From the NCBI GenBank assembly GCA_029532415.1, contig JAQOTA010000046.1:248001-312000 (forward strand): a stretch of 64,000 nucleotides of DNA, in the 5' to 3' direction. The notes beneath the pieces were generated by a model. It was not told the origin of the DNA and did no database searches. It worked only from the letters and a program-made list of their open reading frames with translations. Origin of the DNA: Marasmius tenuissimus. Lineage: Eukaryota; Basidiomycota; Agaricomycetes; Agaricales; Marasmiaceae. Shown one piece after another: positions 45,580 through 56,243 of this stretch. The translations under genes were made by a program, and so were the position numbers. How positions within the stretch are numbered: position 1 is the first letter of the stretch; each line of letters opens with the position of its first letter.

Positions 45580-48484
45580 TCAAATTCTCAAAGTCTCCTC
45601 GAAGAGAGGAAAGGTTAGGGAGGCATAGTCGATACCATCTCTACTCCCATCCTCCTCTTCTTCGATTAATTCATCCAGCCTCTCCTTAGAAATGTCTATC
45701 AATTCTTGGATATTCTCTGGCAAGTCTATAGGTTTATATCGCGAAACATGGGGCAATACTCTGAACGCCGCGACTTTGCCTCGTAGGACTGTGCCATCCA
45801 TTTGCGCCAGGATGTACGAGCCTTGGCAGGTTTTGCATGACTTGATAAACCAATCAACATCTCCCTCGATGTCAGGCCACCAGAACCTGTTGTCTATGAG
45901 GTCCATTGTCGCATATAAACCCTTATGCCCACACTTATCATGAGCCGCCGACATCATCCACACTCTCTTCTCTTTGCTCACTATCAGCTTATGCTGACCA
46001 GTGCCGTCCAGATTCAACTTATACATCCTGTCGTCGTACAACGCGTAACGACTACACTTCGCAATGAACTTCTGCTTAGCCGACTTAGGCATATGCAGCG
46101 AATTCGAAAGCGGATGTTCCAAGTACTTCCTAATCTTCAGAAGTTCATAATCTTGGTTCTTTGCGTATTCAGATCTATGATCCTCCGAGTACGGATTTTC
46201 ATCGATCCAATCTTGCGTTGGCTGCGGAGGGACTACCCAGTAATTACCGAAGCATTCCATCACCTCCGAGCAAAACTGTCGCATATGATCCTGGACCTGA
46301 CAAGTCCAAACTCGCGCATCTTCTTCCGCAGCTTGCAACTCGTCTTGAAAATCCTCTTCCGAAGTAGCCAGCTTGAACGAATACCCTCCTCGAGCATCGA
46401 TAGTATGCTTATACTCGTCGAAGTCATAGGGAAACGAGGATTCTCCCTCCCCCAAAGTAAATGGAATAGGTTCTCCGTCGTCTTCATCCCAAGCCGCATC
46501 TTCTTCCTCCTTTCCTCGAGGCGTTTCTATGCCTCCGGGCGGTGGTCGAGATAATCCATCCGGTCCGTGTGTAGCTCCTTTGACATGTACCAACTCGAAT
46601 TTGTACTTCCGAATGTCTTCAATCCATCTATTAATAGTAGCATTAGGTCCACAGCTCAGATTATCCAGCATTCCTTTAATATAGCTGGCATCCGTTTCAA
46701 CTATTAACGGTCGACATCCATATGTCTGGTAGAAAGTGGCCTGTAAGGCGATTTTCAAACCGAATAGTTCTCTCTTAGGCTGTGAAAACCTGGCCTCTCG
46801 TTCATTGAGAGGTGTAGATCCGAACCAGTCGTAATGCTTCTTCTTCGGGTTGTCTGGGTCCACTTGATATAGAATGATCCTTAATAATGCCACATACTTG
46901 TTCGAAATTCCCCGGGGGGATTTGTATGTTTCTTTCTACCCAAGGTGTGTGCGGTAGAACGGGAAACTTAACCGGTGGGAAGAAGTCAGTTCTGAACGAT
47001 CCTCCTTCCTCCAAACTCCAGGCAAACGCAGACTCATGCACCATCATAAGATAGTGCATCGACCTGTCGGTTGAAATTCAGGAGGGTGAACAGGCAGTTC
47101 AGGTAGGTCCGCCAATGGATCCCCTTCAATATTCCTTTCCACTCTGAACTCTCCCGGCAGCGGAGCTTTGACAGGTTTCACCTTCAGGGCAACCGGTTTG
47201 TATTTCCCAAACACTGACTTCACCGTTTGTAGATCTTCGGAGCCTCGTTCAAACTGCGAGAATACCTCGGCGACATCAGCCTCCGAACCACCTTCTTTGC
47301 AAATCTGATCCATGGTTTCAAACATCCGAAGCACCTCCCCGACTCCAGCACTGTTATCTGGATGTCGCAACATCCGTAGACAAGAATCTGATGTAGAGTA
47401 TCGTTACTTACGAACTCATTCAATTCTTCATTCTAATTTCTTTTATTTGTTCAAAGACCCTCCCTAAGTCACTGAGTTCCGAAAGTAACGTCGAAAACAG
47501 GTTAGGTAGCTGGCCGGGTTTGGATTCCCGTTGCTTCCGAGCCGCAAGCTCTCGAATAATGATCTTCGCTAGCTCGCCCTCGAGTCCAGTCTTGGAGGGG
47601 TCAGTCCCAAGGCTTCGTTCAAAAGCATCTATCCGTTCTGTTTGTCCATAATCCGATATGAAATCTAAGACGTCCATAAGTTTTCTCCAGGCTCCGAGCT
47701 TTCTAATCTCGAACCTTCGTAGTCTATCAAGTTCCTTCGGGAATTTCTTTGAAAATACAGCTTTGTACTTTGATCTAGGGAAAGTACTAGGCCGAGACAC
47801 CATCTTCCGAGGTGGTGGTCCTTTCCTCTCAAGTAGTGGTCTCTGCATGTACGAGGAGACAGTCCGCTTCGGAGTTTCCCGATCCAGACTCTCACGCCAA
47901 GTACTATATACACACTTTCCATCCTCGATGGTTTGGTTGACGTACGCATCGAGCATTTCTGCCGCTTCAGCTTCCTCTGGCTCGGAGGCCAGCATAAATG
48001 CTTCCGCAAGCTCTCTATCATCAAATTTTCTCTGATCTGGAATCTTGACTTTCGTTATATGGACTTGCCCAGCTTCATCCGCTTCGAGTACTACAGCCAC
48101 CTCTCCCTGATCTGGGATCAGTTCATCAAGGTATCGTGAAAATTTCCAGCCTCCTCCGAAGAGGTTATTATCTTGAGGCTGTTCCTTATCACTTTCCGTT
48201 TCTTCAGCAGACTGCTGTTCCTCCGAGGGTCGTCCCATATCTTTCAGGGTGTGCTCGATCTTCTGAGGCACGATTTCCTTACCCTGTCCCCTCGGATAAG
48301 TTCCGAATGTTGACCTCTGTCCTGAGTTAGGGCATCGGATGGTCAATTCCTGATACCCGTCGGCATAGTTGTGAATTTTGTGGTTCTGTTAATACATCAA
48401 ATGACCGCCCTAGTAGCACTTTGTACGGTGCGCTATCTAAGATGTGCAGTTGCAAGGAGATCGTCAAGTCGCCAAAGCGGAAAG
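45580..48484 (-). pseudogene. Gypsy pol lacking reverse transcriptase and integrase core
   Basis: From 48484 down the order is: protease C-terminus (FRFGDLTISLQ, LLGRSFDVLTE), a frame change near 48340, a long acidic linker (48346-47420), ALKVKPVKAPLPGEFRVERN, then TPWVERNIQIPPGNFEQVCGIIKD, where the RT should begin. Instead the sequence jumps, near 46885, into RNase H (HYDWFGSTPLNEREARFS, VETDASYIKGMLDN, HGPDGLSRPP). The integrase zinc finger (AHDKCGHKG..CKTCQ) follows, then directly the pol C-terminus (GSYILAQMDGTVL). Both the RT and the integrase catalytic core are deleted. The element could move only with proteins supplied in trans. Confidence 0.75.
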
Positions 48485-49298
48485 GAAGAGTTCTGTGACT
48501 CCGGAGGTTCCACAGGTAGTAATACCACCCGCCCCACGAGCTATTAGAGAGTGGAAGCGGAAGCAAGAAAATAAAGAAAAACCACAAAAACAAGTTAGAA
48601 TTTCTGAGCCTGAGGTTTCTGTTTCTGTTCGACCTAATACACCGCCTCCGAAGCGTATGGAGATTAGAGCGGTTGTACCAACAATTGATACCCATGCATC
48701 TTCAGATGAGGGAGAGGAACCCTCCGAGGAATCTGTAAGTGTAAACCCCGTAGGAGGAAAGACTGGGCGAGATAAGGACCCGACCCCAGTGACTACGCCA
48801 CCTCCTTCGGCGAAACGCCCTTTTGACGATGTACCAGCGGTAACCAGACCGGCTATACCCAGAGATCACGTCGTCTCTATTAGCGATGTTACGGGAAATG
48901 TTCGTCATGTCACCCCGAACACGAATACCCTAAGACTTTCGAAGGGACCACACAGGCCGCAAGGTCCAGGCGCCTCGGAAGCACCCAAAAGGACACTTAT
49001 TAAGTCCACAGATGTGGAGGAAGATATTGTGGAGAGGATGATGAAGCAAGAGCTTTCTGTGACGCAGGAGGAGTTGCTAGCCATTTCTCCAGGAGTTAAG
49101 AAGATCTTCCAACGCAAAGCTCGAAACCGAGCTATTCAACGTACTTCGGTGGAGTCTTTTATTCGGGAGATTGCCTCCGAGGACGTTGCGAAAGTTGAGA
49201 AAGTGATTGGCACGGAAGCGTCGTACGTTGTTCAAGTATCTGACATGGACCCTTTGATGGTTGAGATTTCAAGCCCCGTGAACAAGTCTACGGCGTAA
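48484..49298 (+). pseudogene. Gypsy pol N-terminal linker, inverted relative to pol
   Basis: An open frame on the plus strand reads SSVTPEVPQVVIPPAPRAI, a charged disordered stretch, then MMKQELSVTQEELLAISPGV, a block I associate with the segment between Gag and protease in Agaricomycete Gypsy pol. It starts exactly where the minus-strand pol begins, marking the second inversion breakpoint, and ends at 49298, about 90 bp before the right terminal repeat. Confidence 0.65.
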
Positions 49299-49394
49299 AC
49301 AAGGTATATTCCCAAGTACCGACGTGACAGTCATCACAGGTTGGGCTCACCAAGTCTATTGAGTCCCCAGGGTGTGTTTGAAACCCCGCTGATC

Positions 49395-49484
49395 GAACTC
49401 AATGAGGCCTCAAGTTGCTCTCAAGTTGCCCTCACCCGAGACCGTCTTGGTTGAGTCTCAACCGAGATGCCTTCTGCCCCCAGT
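49395..49484. repeat. Right terminal inverted repeat of composite
   Basis: It ends GCCTTCTGCCCCCAGTG followed by TAA and is the reverse complement of the 37754 end. CAAGTTGC is duplicated locally near 49410-49425. Confidence 0.85.
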
Positions 49485-49589
49485 GTAATAGTCTGACAAA
49501 GAACCGATTCATAGATAAAGGTCTGCGTCATCGATGAGAGCCAGGCCCGAATCTTCGTAATCTTCGTTCTCTGGTGGAGGCTAGTCAAC

Positions 49590-49755
49590 ATAGGCCTGTA
49601 ACCGACCCCTCACAAGAAAAGTCGTTGTGAGGGGCCTGGAGATCTGAGTTTAAAATGGCTGGCGACTTTTTCGCTACCATAAAGGGAATTGGTGAAAGTG
49701 ATCGAGCTGTAAGATCTGAGATTTGATCAAAAATAAACGTGGCAGGAATTTTCGC
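49590..49755. repeat. Left TIR with terminal hairpin
   Basis: A perfect 10-bp stem, CCCCTCACAA/TTGTGAGGGG (49606-49615 with 49625-49634), sits 16 bp from the element tip, followed by blocks shared with the other end. Confidence 0.85.
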
Positions 49756-50129
49756 CGAAGTCTAGCGCCCTCAGCCCTCAGCCCGTACCTTCCTTGCTCG
49801 TCTTCATCAACTTGCTCTTCATAGTCGGGATCCCTCAAATATTGAACTCAGGCCATCGGAGAAAATTTCATTGTGCTGGCTCGGAGAAGCTAAGGGATGG
49901 AATCCGAACTTGGGGTAGCTGAGAGGGAATGCGCGGAGGAGATGGAAGGACTGTATTTTATGGTGCGCATTTTCGACTTTCTCTGCAGTTCTGACGCTAA
50001 TTCTTGCACAGTCGCCGTAGAAATTGATAATAAATGATTTTTGAAACTTATCTGCACAAAAATTCGCGCTCGACACGCTCTGTGTTCGAGGACGCTGCTG
50101 CTCCTTCATGTCCACTACTATCGTTCATG

Positions 50130-53100
50130 GACCCACTAGACCCAGCCCAGAACCCGAATTTTATACCTCGAAAGCGCAAGGCAAAGGGAACGAGCGATGA
50201 CAAGAAGCCCAAAAGGCCATATAGACGAAATCCTCTCAATCCGTCAGCCTCGTTCAATGTATTCAGCACTCCCGCTACACATCAGATCTCAACAACCAAA
50301 ATCTCTCCATTGGACTCGGAGCATGCATCATTTTTCGATACCCATGCCTTGATTCAGGACTTCTCACCTCCACCTTCACTCTTATTCAGTACACCGGCAA
50401 GCTCATCGTCTATCTCAGAGCCGCCCGCTACTCCCATTTCTCCTAGTGTCCCGCGTCTGTTTGCAGACATGTCCCTTGGTTGCGCAGTGCCTGATTTCTC
50501 GGTAGGACACGATCCTGTAAGCCCACTTATAACACGTGCTGCCACTCCGCTCGAGTCTCCGTTCCTTTCTGCGTCGTCATCTCGAGTGCTCGGTGAAAAC
50601 CTGGAGGCCATTGGGGGACCGCAAAATGATACCGAAAAAGCAAGAGATTGTCTTGGTACTTTCCGGAAGGGTTACTCGCCATGGTCACTATTCGAAACGA
50701 TCTTGAGCTCTCCGCAATTCATTCAGTATCAGCAGCCGCTGTATCGCAAAGACAGCACGCGTCTGGAAGATATCCTCAATGCACTCTGGAACATACCGCA
50801 AGTCAGGGCCAGAATGCTGGAATGGTTTCGTCCCCATATGCTAGATTTGTTAGGGAAGGAGGTAGCCCGGGAGTTCGAAGCTGTGAAGAGGTCATTTACT
50901 ATGTTCACGACGGATATCTCAGCGGAATGGCTAGAGTCGTACGACTTCATGGATGAGATGAACAAGGCAAGGAAACGGATGCCCGTTTGGAATGCTGTCC
51001 TCAATTCTGCGACAATTCCGTCAGGTGAAAGGAAACGAGAGGAAAAAATTGTATGTTTCATCTCCCTGTTTTTCTCTTTTGTCCGCTCAGCAATACTATA
51101 GGCGCAGAACGTCATTACGAGTCAAGTACTACATGTGCGATCGCAAGACTGCAGCAAGCTTCAGCACTGCATGGGCCTCTTTAGCATCGGCAGTGGTGCA
51201 TCTCAGCAGATGATAGAAACTCTCAACCACTGTAGTCTCTCGACGAGCCGTTGGACTATTCAGACTGACTTGGGGCTACTCGCGGACACTTCAGTTCAGC
51301 GGGCTGCGCTCGTATCCCTTGGTCCCCACGGCTACAGTTATGATAATTATAATGACTGTATGTCGATTCACGTCGAGCAACGACCCGATGCTCCAAACAA
51401 GGTTCAGTCTGGCACCCTACCTCTCATCTACAAGCTTCGTGGCGTATTGGATCCAAAGCACTGCCTCATCGAGCCTATCATGAAACGACTCAAGGCCTCC
51501 CGCCCCTTACACATATCCGATATTCGACCCCGACCTGATCAGTCCCTTTCGTACTCTCATCAAAGTCGAATTCATCTCATCAAAACCCTATGCGAGTACG
51601 AGGGCGGGCTGGAGAACATCATCAAACACAGCCCTCTCCTCCAGTACCGCGAACGCTACCAGCTCTCTCCCCTTCCCAAAACCGAATGGCATGCTCTGAG
51701 AATGGCGTTCATTGAGGAGGCGAGTACTGATGGTAACCTGAACGTCCATGTGGATTCGTACATTCATCAGATGAAACGAGACCCCGAAACCCTGAACGAC
51801 TATGCGATTGTCACATTCAATGATCAACTCACGAATTCACGTATCCGAAGCACGCAGGTAGCACGCGCCGGCGATGTTTCTCCTTGGGAGAGGCGGGAGA
51901 TTCTTCAGATCGGGCTTGCTGGATTCCATCTAGATCTGAACCTTCGCTGGGCTATTTGCCGCCACCACATGGGCACTAGTCGACAACCCGGTAGCCTGGC
52001 ACACTTCTTTCTACTGATGGGAAAGCGTAGACTTGGAGGAGAGAAGCCAGACTACTATGCCACTGGTCAAGCATTCAAGCAGATCCTCGATGGGCTTATT
52101 CTTGATGCATGGCGCCTAGCAGTCTCTAGCTTGGGCTTCCGGTCTATCAAAGACTTCATCAAATCCAATCCCTCTCCAGAGACTCTCTATGACGTTGCTG
52201 GGAAGATCTTGAAAGACTTCGCAACACCTCTCCCAGACATGAAGGACAAGCCTCCCTCGAAACCCAGAAAGTCGCAGCTATCAGGTATCATCTACGAACT
52301 CTTTGGCATTACACCCGACGCCTCGGTTACACCCTCCACCCAGTCATCCTCTGCCGATGTTTCTGGTCCTGATTGTCCTCTGCCGCCGCCGCCGCCGCCG
52401 CCACCTTCCCCAAAAGAGGAGATCCCTGACCCTATTGCTCTCATGTTTCCGTTTCCATCCACTTCCACTACACCACCTCCCCCTCCCCCTAACCCCCTCG
52501 ATCCAGATGCAGATACCGTTCGGCAGAACGTGCGACTGCTTTTTCGTGATCTACTATTTCTCAGAGAGCTGAAAGATGCCATGTCGACTGGAGATGTTGG
52601 TCGGATCGAGGACATCCTCCCAGACTTGGCAATGATATTCCGAGGCTGCGGATCCAACAAGTACGCCATGGAGATTGTTCATTATCTCAACAACCTTCAC
52701 CAAGTGTGGACAAAGGAATTTGCGTACGTTCTAAGACAAGTATACCATTCTTGTTCGTGAACTGACTTTCTACGAATAGGAATATCATGCGAGAAAACTC
52801 TCTTGTGAACGTTGCGGGGCTACCACGTCACTTTAAAGGCATTGACGAGAATATTGAGCACATTATCGGCGAGCTCAAAAAGCAAGATGCTGCGAAAGGT
52901 AGGGTGGATTCGTGGGACAGACTTGCTGACCATGCCGCCGCTATCAAGTCACTGCGCTCAATCAAGGAACTCTTCCGAAAGATGTTTGAAACTGCGTACC
53001 AGAAGAGAAATCATACCGAGGTGGACACAAAGGTGCTGGCTCGACGTGTTGCTGACGATGCCGCACATCTACGTTTGCAAGAATTTGTTCCTGACCGGGC

Positions 53101-53314
53101 TACGGAACAGGTGAAGGCTACTCCAGATGCTCGGAAGGAGGGTTATGAGAAGGTTCAGAGAACGACACTGCCCACATTCAACAAGAACATGCACGCAATA
53201 ATTGGTAATGGAGAAGAGGGGGGAATCCAGGAAGAAGAGGATGAGATTCCGCCAGTAAACTTTTCTCTTGCAGACGATGGTGATGCTCGTAACGATAGCA
53301 ACGAAACCTCGTAG
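50130..53314 (+). CDS. DUF6589-type protein, three exons
   Basis: Exons 50130-51050, 51102-52723 and 52780-53314 join in frame (1,026 codons). The first ATG in frame with the conserved region is used; upstream ATGs (50034) read a different context. Residues 1-190 are basic and then serine/proline-rich. The folded part contains NALWNIPQVRARMLEWFRPH, AIVTFNDQLTNSRIRSTQ, PGSLAHFFLLMGKRRLG, then after a proline run RLLFRDLLFLRELKDAMSTG, MIFRGCGSNKYAMEIVHYL and NSLVNVAGLPRHFKGIDENI. These match my memory of DUF6589, a multicopy Agaricomycete family of unknown function. Its position as one of only two genes in a TIR element suggests it takes part in mobility, possibly as a diverged nuclease; that is inference. 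Confidence 0.75.
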
Positions 53315-53319
53315 ATACT

Positions 53320-55447
53320 TTATAGTACGTTAGGACAAGCTTTTTCACGATCAAATTGTGCTACAACATCTAAAATGCTCTGTGCCCATTCATCTCTCCA
53401 TGAGTCCGACTCCTCCAACAGGGCCTGGAGATTGTGTGCTGAGCGGAGTTTGCTTGGAAGCGTTCGAGATACTTCTCCAATGGCCTTATTGGAAAGTATA
53501 TAGTACTCTGGGCGTAGTGCTATGTCGTTCATGGCAGCTGCATTACGCCATAACCGGAGGCGCTTGTCGAGAATATCACGGTCTGTAACCGGTGACCGAT
53601 AGTGGTTTCTCGTTCTGGTCTGAGTGACCACAGCATCCTGGACTGTTCTGTCTTGTGAACTGGATTCGAGGGGGCCTGGAACCCACTTCTGTAGATCAAA
53701 ACCTTCGTGTCTATAGCAACAAGAATGAGCAAAGGTGCGAGCTACAGGGCAAAATCAACATCAGAAGCACCGAGAAATGAAGAGATGGATACCATGAGGT
53801 GAATTGTCCCCAAGATATTCTGCAAAATATTTTCGGAGGCAGAGAGAATCGTCCTGTACGAGCTTCACCAATGAGTAGGGTGCACGGTCATATCGGGTTG
53901 ACTTGTCGGTAAGGGCCCTGCGCGGACGATCTGGATCACTTGAGTCAAGGCCCTTGTGCTCTTCAAAGAACTCGGAGAGGTCAACTTCGAGTACCCATTC
54001 CTCATAGAGGATTAGGAAGAGCCCAATTTTTCCTGAGCCGCGAACAACCCGACCGCCGCGCTGCAACGCCTCCGGAATATCAGGCGGAATATCCACATTG
54101 ACCACAATATCGACGTCCGGATAGTCAATTCCCTGTTTTTGACACAGATGAGCTCTACCGTTGAGTTACACTTGGTCGTGCAATAAATCTTGCAGCGTCC
54201 ACCCGGAGTGGCGAAAGCTTCATGAGCTTGCAATAGAAACTTTGCAGACATACCAGCACGGTAAAATCGTATAATTTCCTCCCGAGGAAAAGGTAATCCA
54301 TTCTTCGGTAGGCGCTCCATTAGGTGTTGCCGTACTTGTGAGCATAATGTCTTGTTATCGAAGAAGAGGAGGACACGAGGCTGAGCGGCATAGTCAAAGG
54401 GCTCGGTGAGAAACATGTTGTAATTTTCAAGGTTGTTGATACCCCCGTCGGCTTGGTGCATGGCGTAGACTGTGTTCGGCCGATTGCTCGAGTACCGTAT
54501 AGTAGGACATCCCGAGTTGAGAATCTTGGAGTGAATAGTTTTATAGACGTGAGTGGGAGCTGTCGCAGTGAGAGCGTGCCAGGGAATAGTTGAGAATAGC
54601 ACTTTAATCTCATCTAGGCGGCCATAAGCTTGACGAAAGGCAGTGAGCCCATAATGGGGAAGGCCGGCATAGTGAATGAAATGAGCCTCGTCAACAAAGA
54701 ATCGTCCAATGAATTTCTTGTAAGATTGGTTCCGAATCAAATTCCCGACGCGTGAGTAGTAGCCCTCTTTCAGTTTGAATAATTGCTCTGGGGTGACAAG
54801 GAGGTGCTGTATTCGACCAGGAGAGCGCTCGGATGGATCAAAGATATGCATCTATCTCAAATTTATTAGCTTTGAATGATGCTAGTGCATGAGGTGTACC
54901 TTCCAAAACTCCGCTGTCCTTTCCGTCGATTCATTAACCACAAGTGTTGGTATCCGGTATTTTTCTTCAAAGTCCTTTCCCTACAAGGACCCATTGTGGT
55001 TAGGGAGAAGAGAGGAATAGAGCGTATACTCACCTGTGTGTCCTGTAACCGCTTGAGAGGAGATATAGTTATCGACACGCGTCCTCGTCCCGTCATCCAC
55101 ATCAACAGTGCGGTAATCAATGTCTTCCCGGATCCAGTACCAGCGATGATGGCGGAGTCGTTGCTGTAGGACAAGCACACAGCTTTTATCTGGTGCTCGC
55201 GGGGAATTTCTCGGCCTCCAGTGACATAGAATGCAACTAGAATAACGCGAAGCGCTAGATTCAGTTCTTTCCCTGACAGTGCAGAAAGGTAAACGGAGGG
55301 GTATTGCGGGGTTGTAAGAAGATTGTAGACGTTGATTATGGATACAAGAGTCTCATTATTCATAGTCATAACATCTTGAACGGCCTCGTGCAGCTCTTTG
55401 CAGGACTCTACTGGCTCAGAACGCGACGGGCGCGATGGACGCGACAT
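53320..55447 (-). CDS. RecQ-like superfamily 2 DNA helicase
   Basis: Exons 55447-55034, 54980-54900, 54851-54159, 54132-53793 and 53741-53320 give 650 in-frame codons. Motifs in order are IIAGTGSGKT (Walker A), TISPLKRLQDTQ (Ia), GRFFVDEAHFIHYAG (DEAH, motif II), HALTATAPTHV (III), RVLLFFDNK (IV), GIDYPDVDIVVNVDIP (V) and QRGGRVVRG (VI). This is a complete SF2 helicase core of RecQ type. One join (54133-54158) requires a 26-nt GT-AG intron; otherwise it would be a frameshift. The C-terminus of about 140 residues has a C-C-H rich start (HSCCYRHEG). The stop lies 5 bp from the end of the DUF6589 gene, so the two transcripts converge and probably overlap. Confidence 0.75.
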
Positions 55448-55449
55448 GA

Positions 55450-55614
55450 CGGCGGAAGTAGAAAAATCTTGCCACGTTTATTTTCGATCATGACAGCTCG
55501 ATCACTTTGGCCAAACCTATAAATGGTAGTGGAAAAGTCGCCTGCCAATTCAAACTCAGATCTCCAGGTCCGTCAATCGACGCTTGCTCATTGACGGGCC
55601 TGTCACAGGTCTAT
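55450..55614. repeat. Right TIR with terminal hairpin
   Basis: The stem CCGTCAAT/ATTGACGG (55570-55577 with 55590-55597) is placed 17 bp from the tip. The stem sequence differs from that of the left end while its position is kept. Confidence 0.85.
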
Positions 55615-55621
55615 AGTCAAC

Positions 55622-56243
55622 AGTATGGTTCTAACAATCGAAAATCATTACAGTCGGTACAGTTTTCTAATCATTGAGCTGCGCTGCTGCACGTACCTTT
55701 TTTCCTCTCTTTGCGCTTCTTATAACCCTGGTTTGCAGCCTGTCCAATACGAATGGCTATGAGCCCGTGCCTGCTGTACCTGGCAATATATTTGTCATGG
55801 ACAATCTTAACATTCTTCTTCCTTCCTCAACGTCGTGATGCCGCGAGGCCGACACGGCGCTTATCAGATGAGTTGATTAGTCATCGTCTCCGCTTCAGAT
55901 TATTGATTGCACCGCGAAATCTTTCCACTTCCCCCATCCAAAGTCATTTTTACCCACGTCCTCAGATCTCTACTCACGCTCAGAGCTCTTTCTAAGCTTA
56001 CCAGTCAAGTATTGCCAGCTCTTCTATTCCCTTGTTTCCAGGATCGTCGCAACTACGTTTGAAGTCATCCCAACGAAATCGCTTCTTTATTATATTGACT
56101 ACTGCCGACCAGAAGTCGCAACTCTTTCATTTCCAAGCTCGAATTAGGAATAGGTTAGACTCGAGTGTCCAACGTACGGTTGGCTTGTCACAAGATCAGT
56201 ACAAATAGCTAATCATCGTTCCGCAGTATACCATCGGTTGATC
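55622..56243. other. Upstream region of partner gene copy 2
   Basis: Pyrimidine-rich stretches around 55690-56050 are typical of fungal promoters. There is no convincing gene; an 80-codon frame at 55753 lacks homologous features. Confidence 0.4.

Larger units (their letters stand above)
37754..49484. mobile_element. 11.7-kb composite: permuted Gypsy element between CACTG inverted repeats
   Basis: Both ends carry CACTGGGGGCAGAAGGC terminal repeats (about 95 bp, about 62 of the first 68 bases matching) with TAA on each side (37751-37753 and 49485-49487), the pattern of a CACTA-type insertion. Inside, plus-strand order is protease(+), gag(-), primer-binding site, one LTR, polypurine tract, antisense gene(+), pol(-), pol N-terminal linker(+). 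Undoing one inversion (38333 to about 48483) gives protease-pol-PPT-LTR-PBS-gag-linker, a circular permutation of a normal Gypsy element with a single LTR. Confidence 0.75.
49590..55614. mobile_element. 6.0-kb TIR element carrying DUF6589 and RecQ-like helicase genes
   Basis: The left end ATAGGCCTGTAACCGACCC and the reverse complement of the right end ATAGACCTGTGACAGGCCC match. Further matching blocks at corresponding distances are CCTGGAGATCTGAGTTT, GGCGACTTTT, AAGTGATCGAGCTGT and AAATAAACGTGGCA, giving imperfect repeats of about 165 bp. AGTCAAC flanks both ends (49583-49589 and 55615-55621), so the duplication is 7 bp, or 8 if one terminal base is assigned differently. The whole interior is two intact genes, tail to tail. 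No DDE, tyrosine or HUH transposase motif was seen. Confidence 0.85.

Noticed and set aside
47658..48035. Plus-strand frames opposite the Gypsy pol linker
   Set aside because: They overlap a well-supported minus-strand coding region and lack motifs.
37754..49484. Interpretation as two independent Gypsy copies of opposite orientation
   Set aside because: The pieces do not overlap and together make one element; both inversion joins restore reading frames, which independent copies would not do.
52381..52403. CCG repeat as a possible CRISPR-like or satellite array
   Set aside because: It is a short trinucleotide run encoding polyproline in the DUF6589 protein; no spacers exist.
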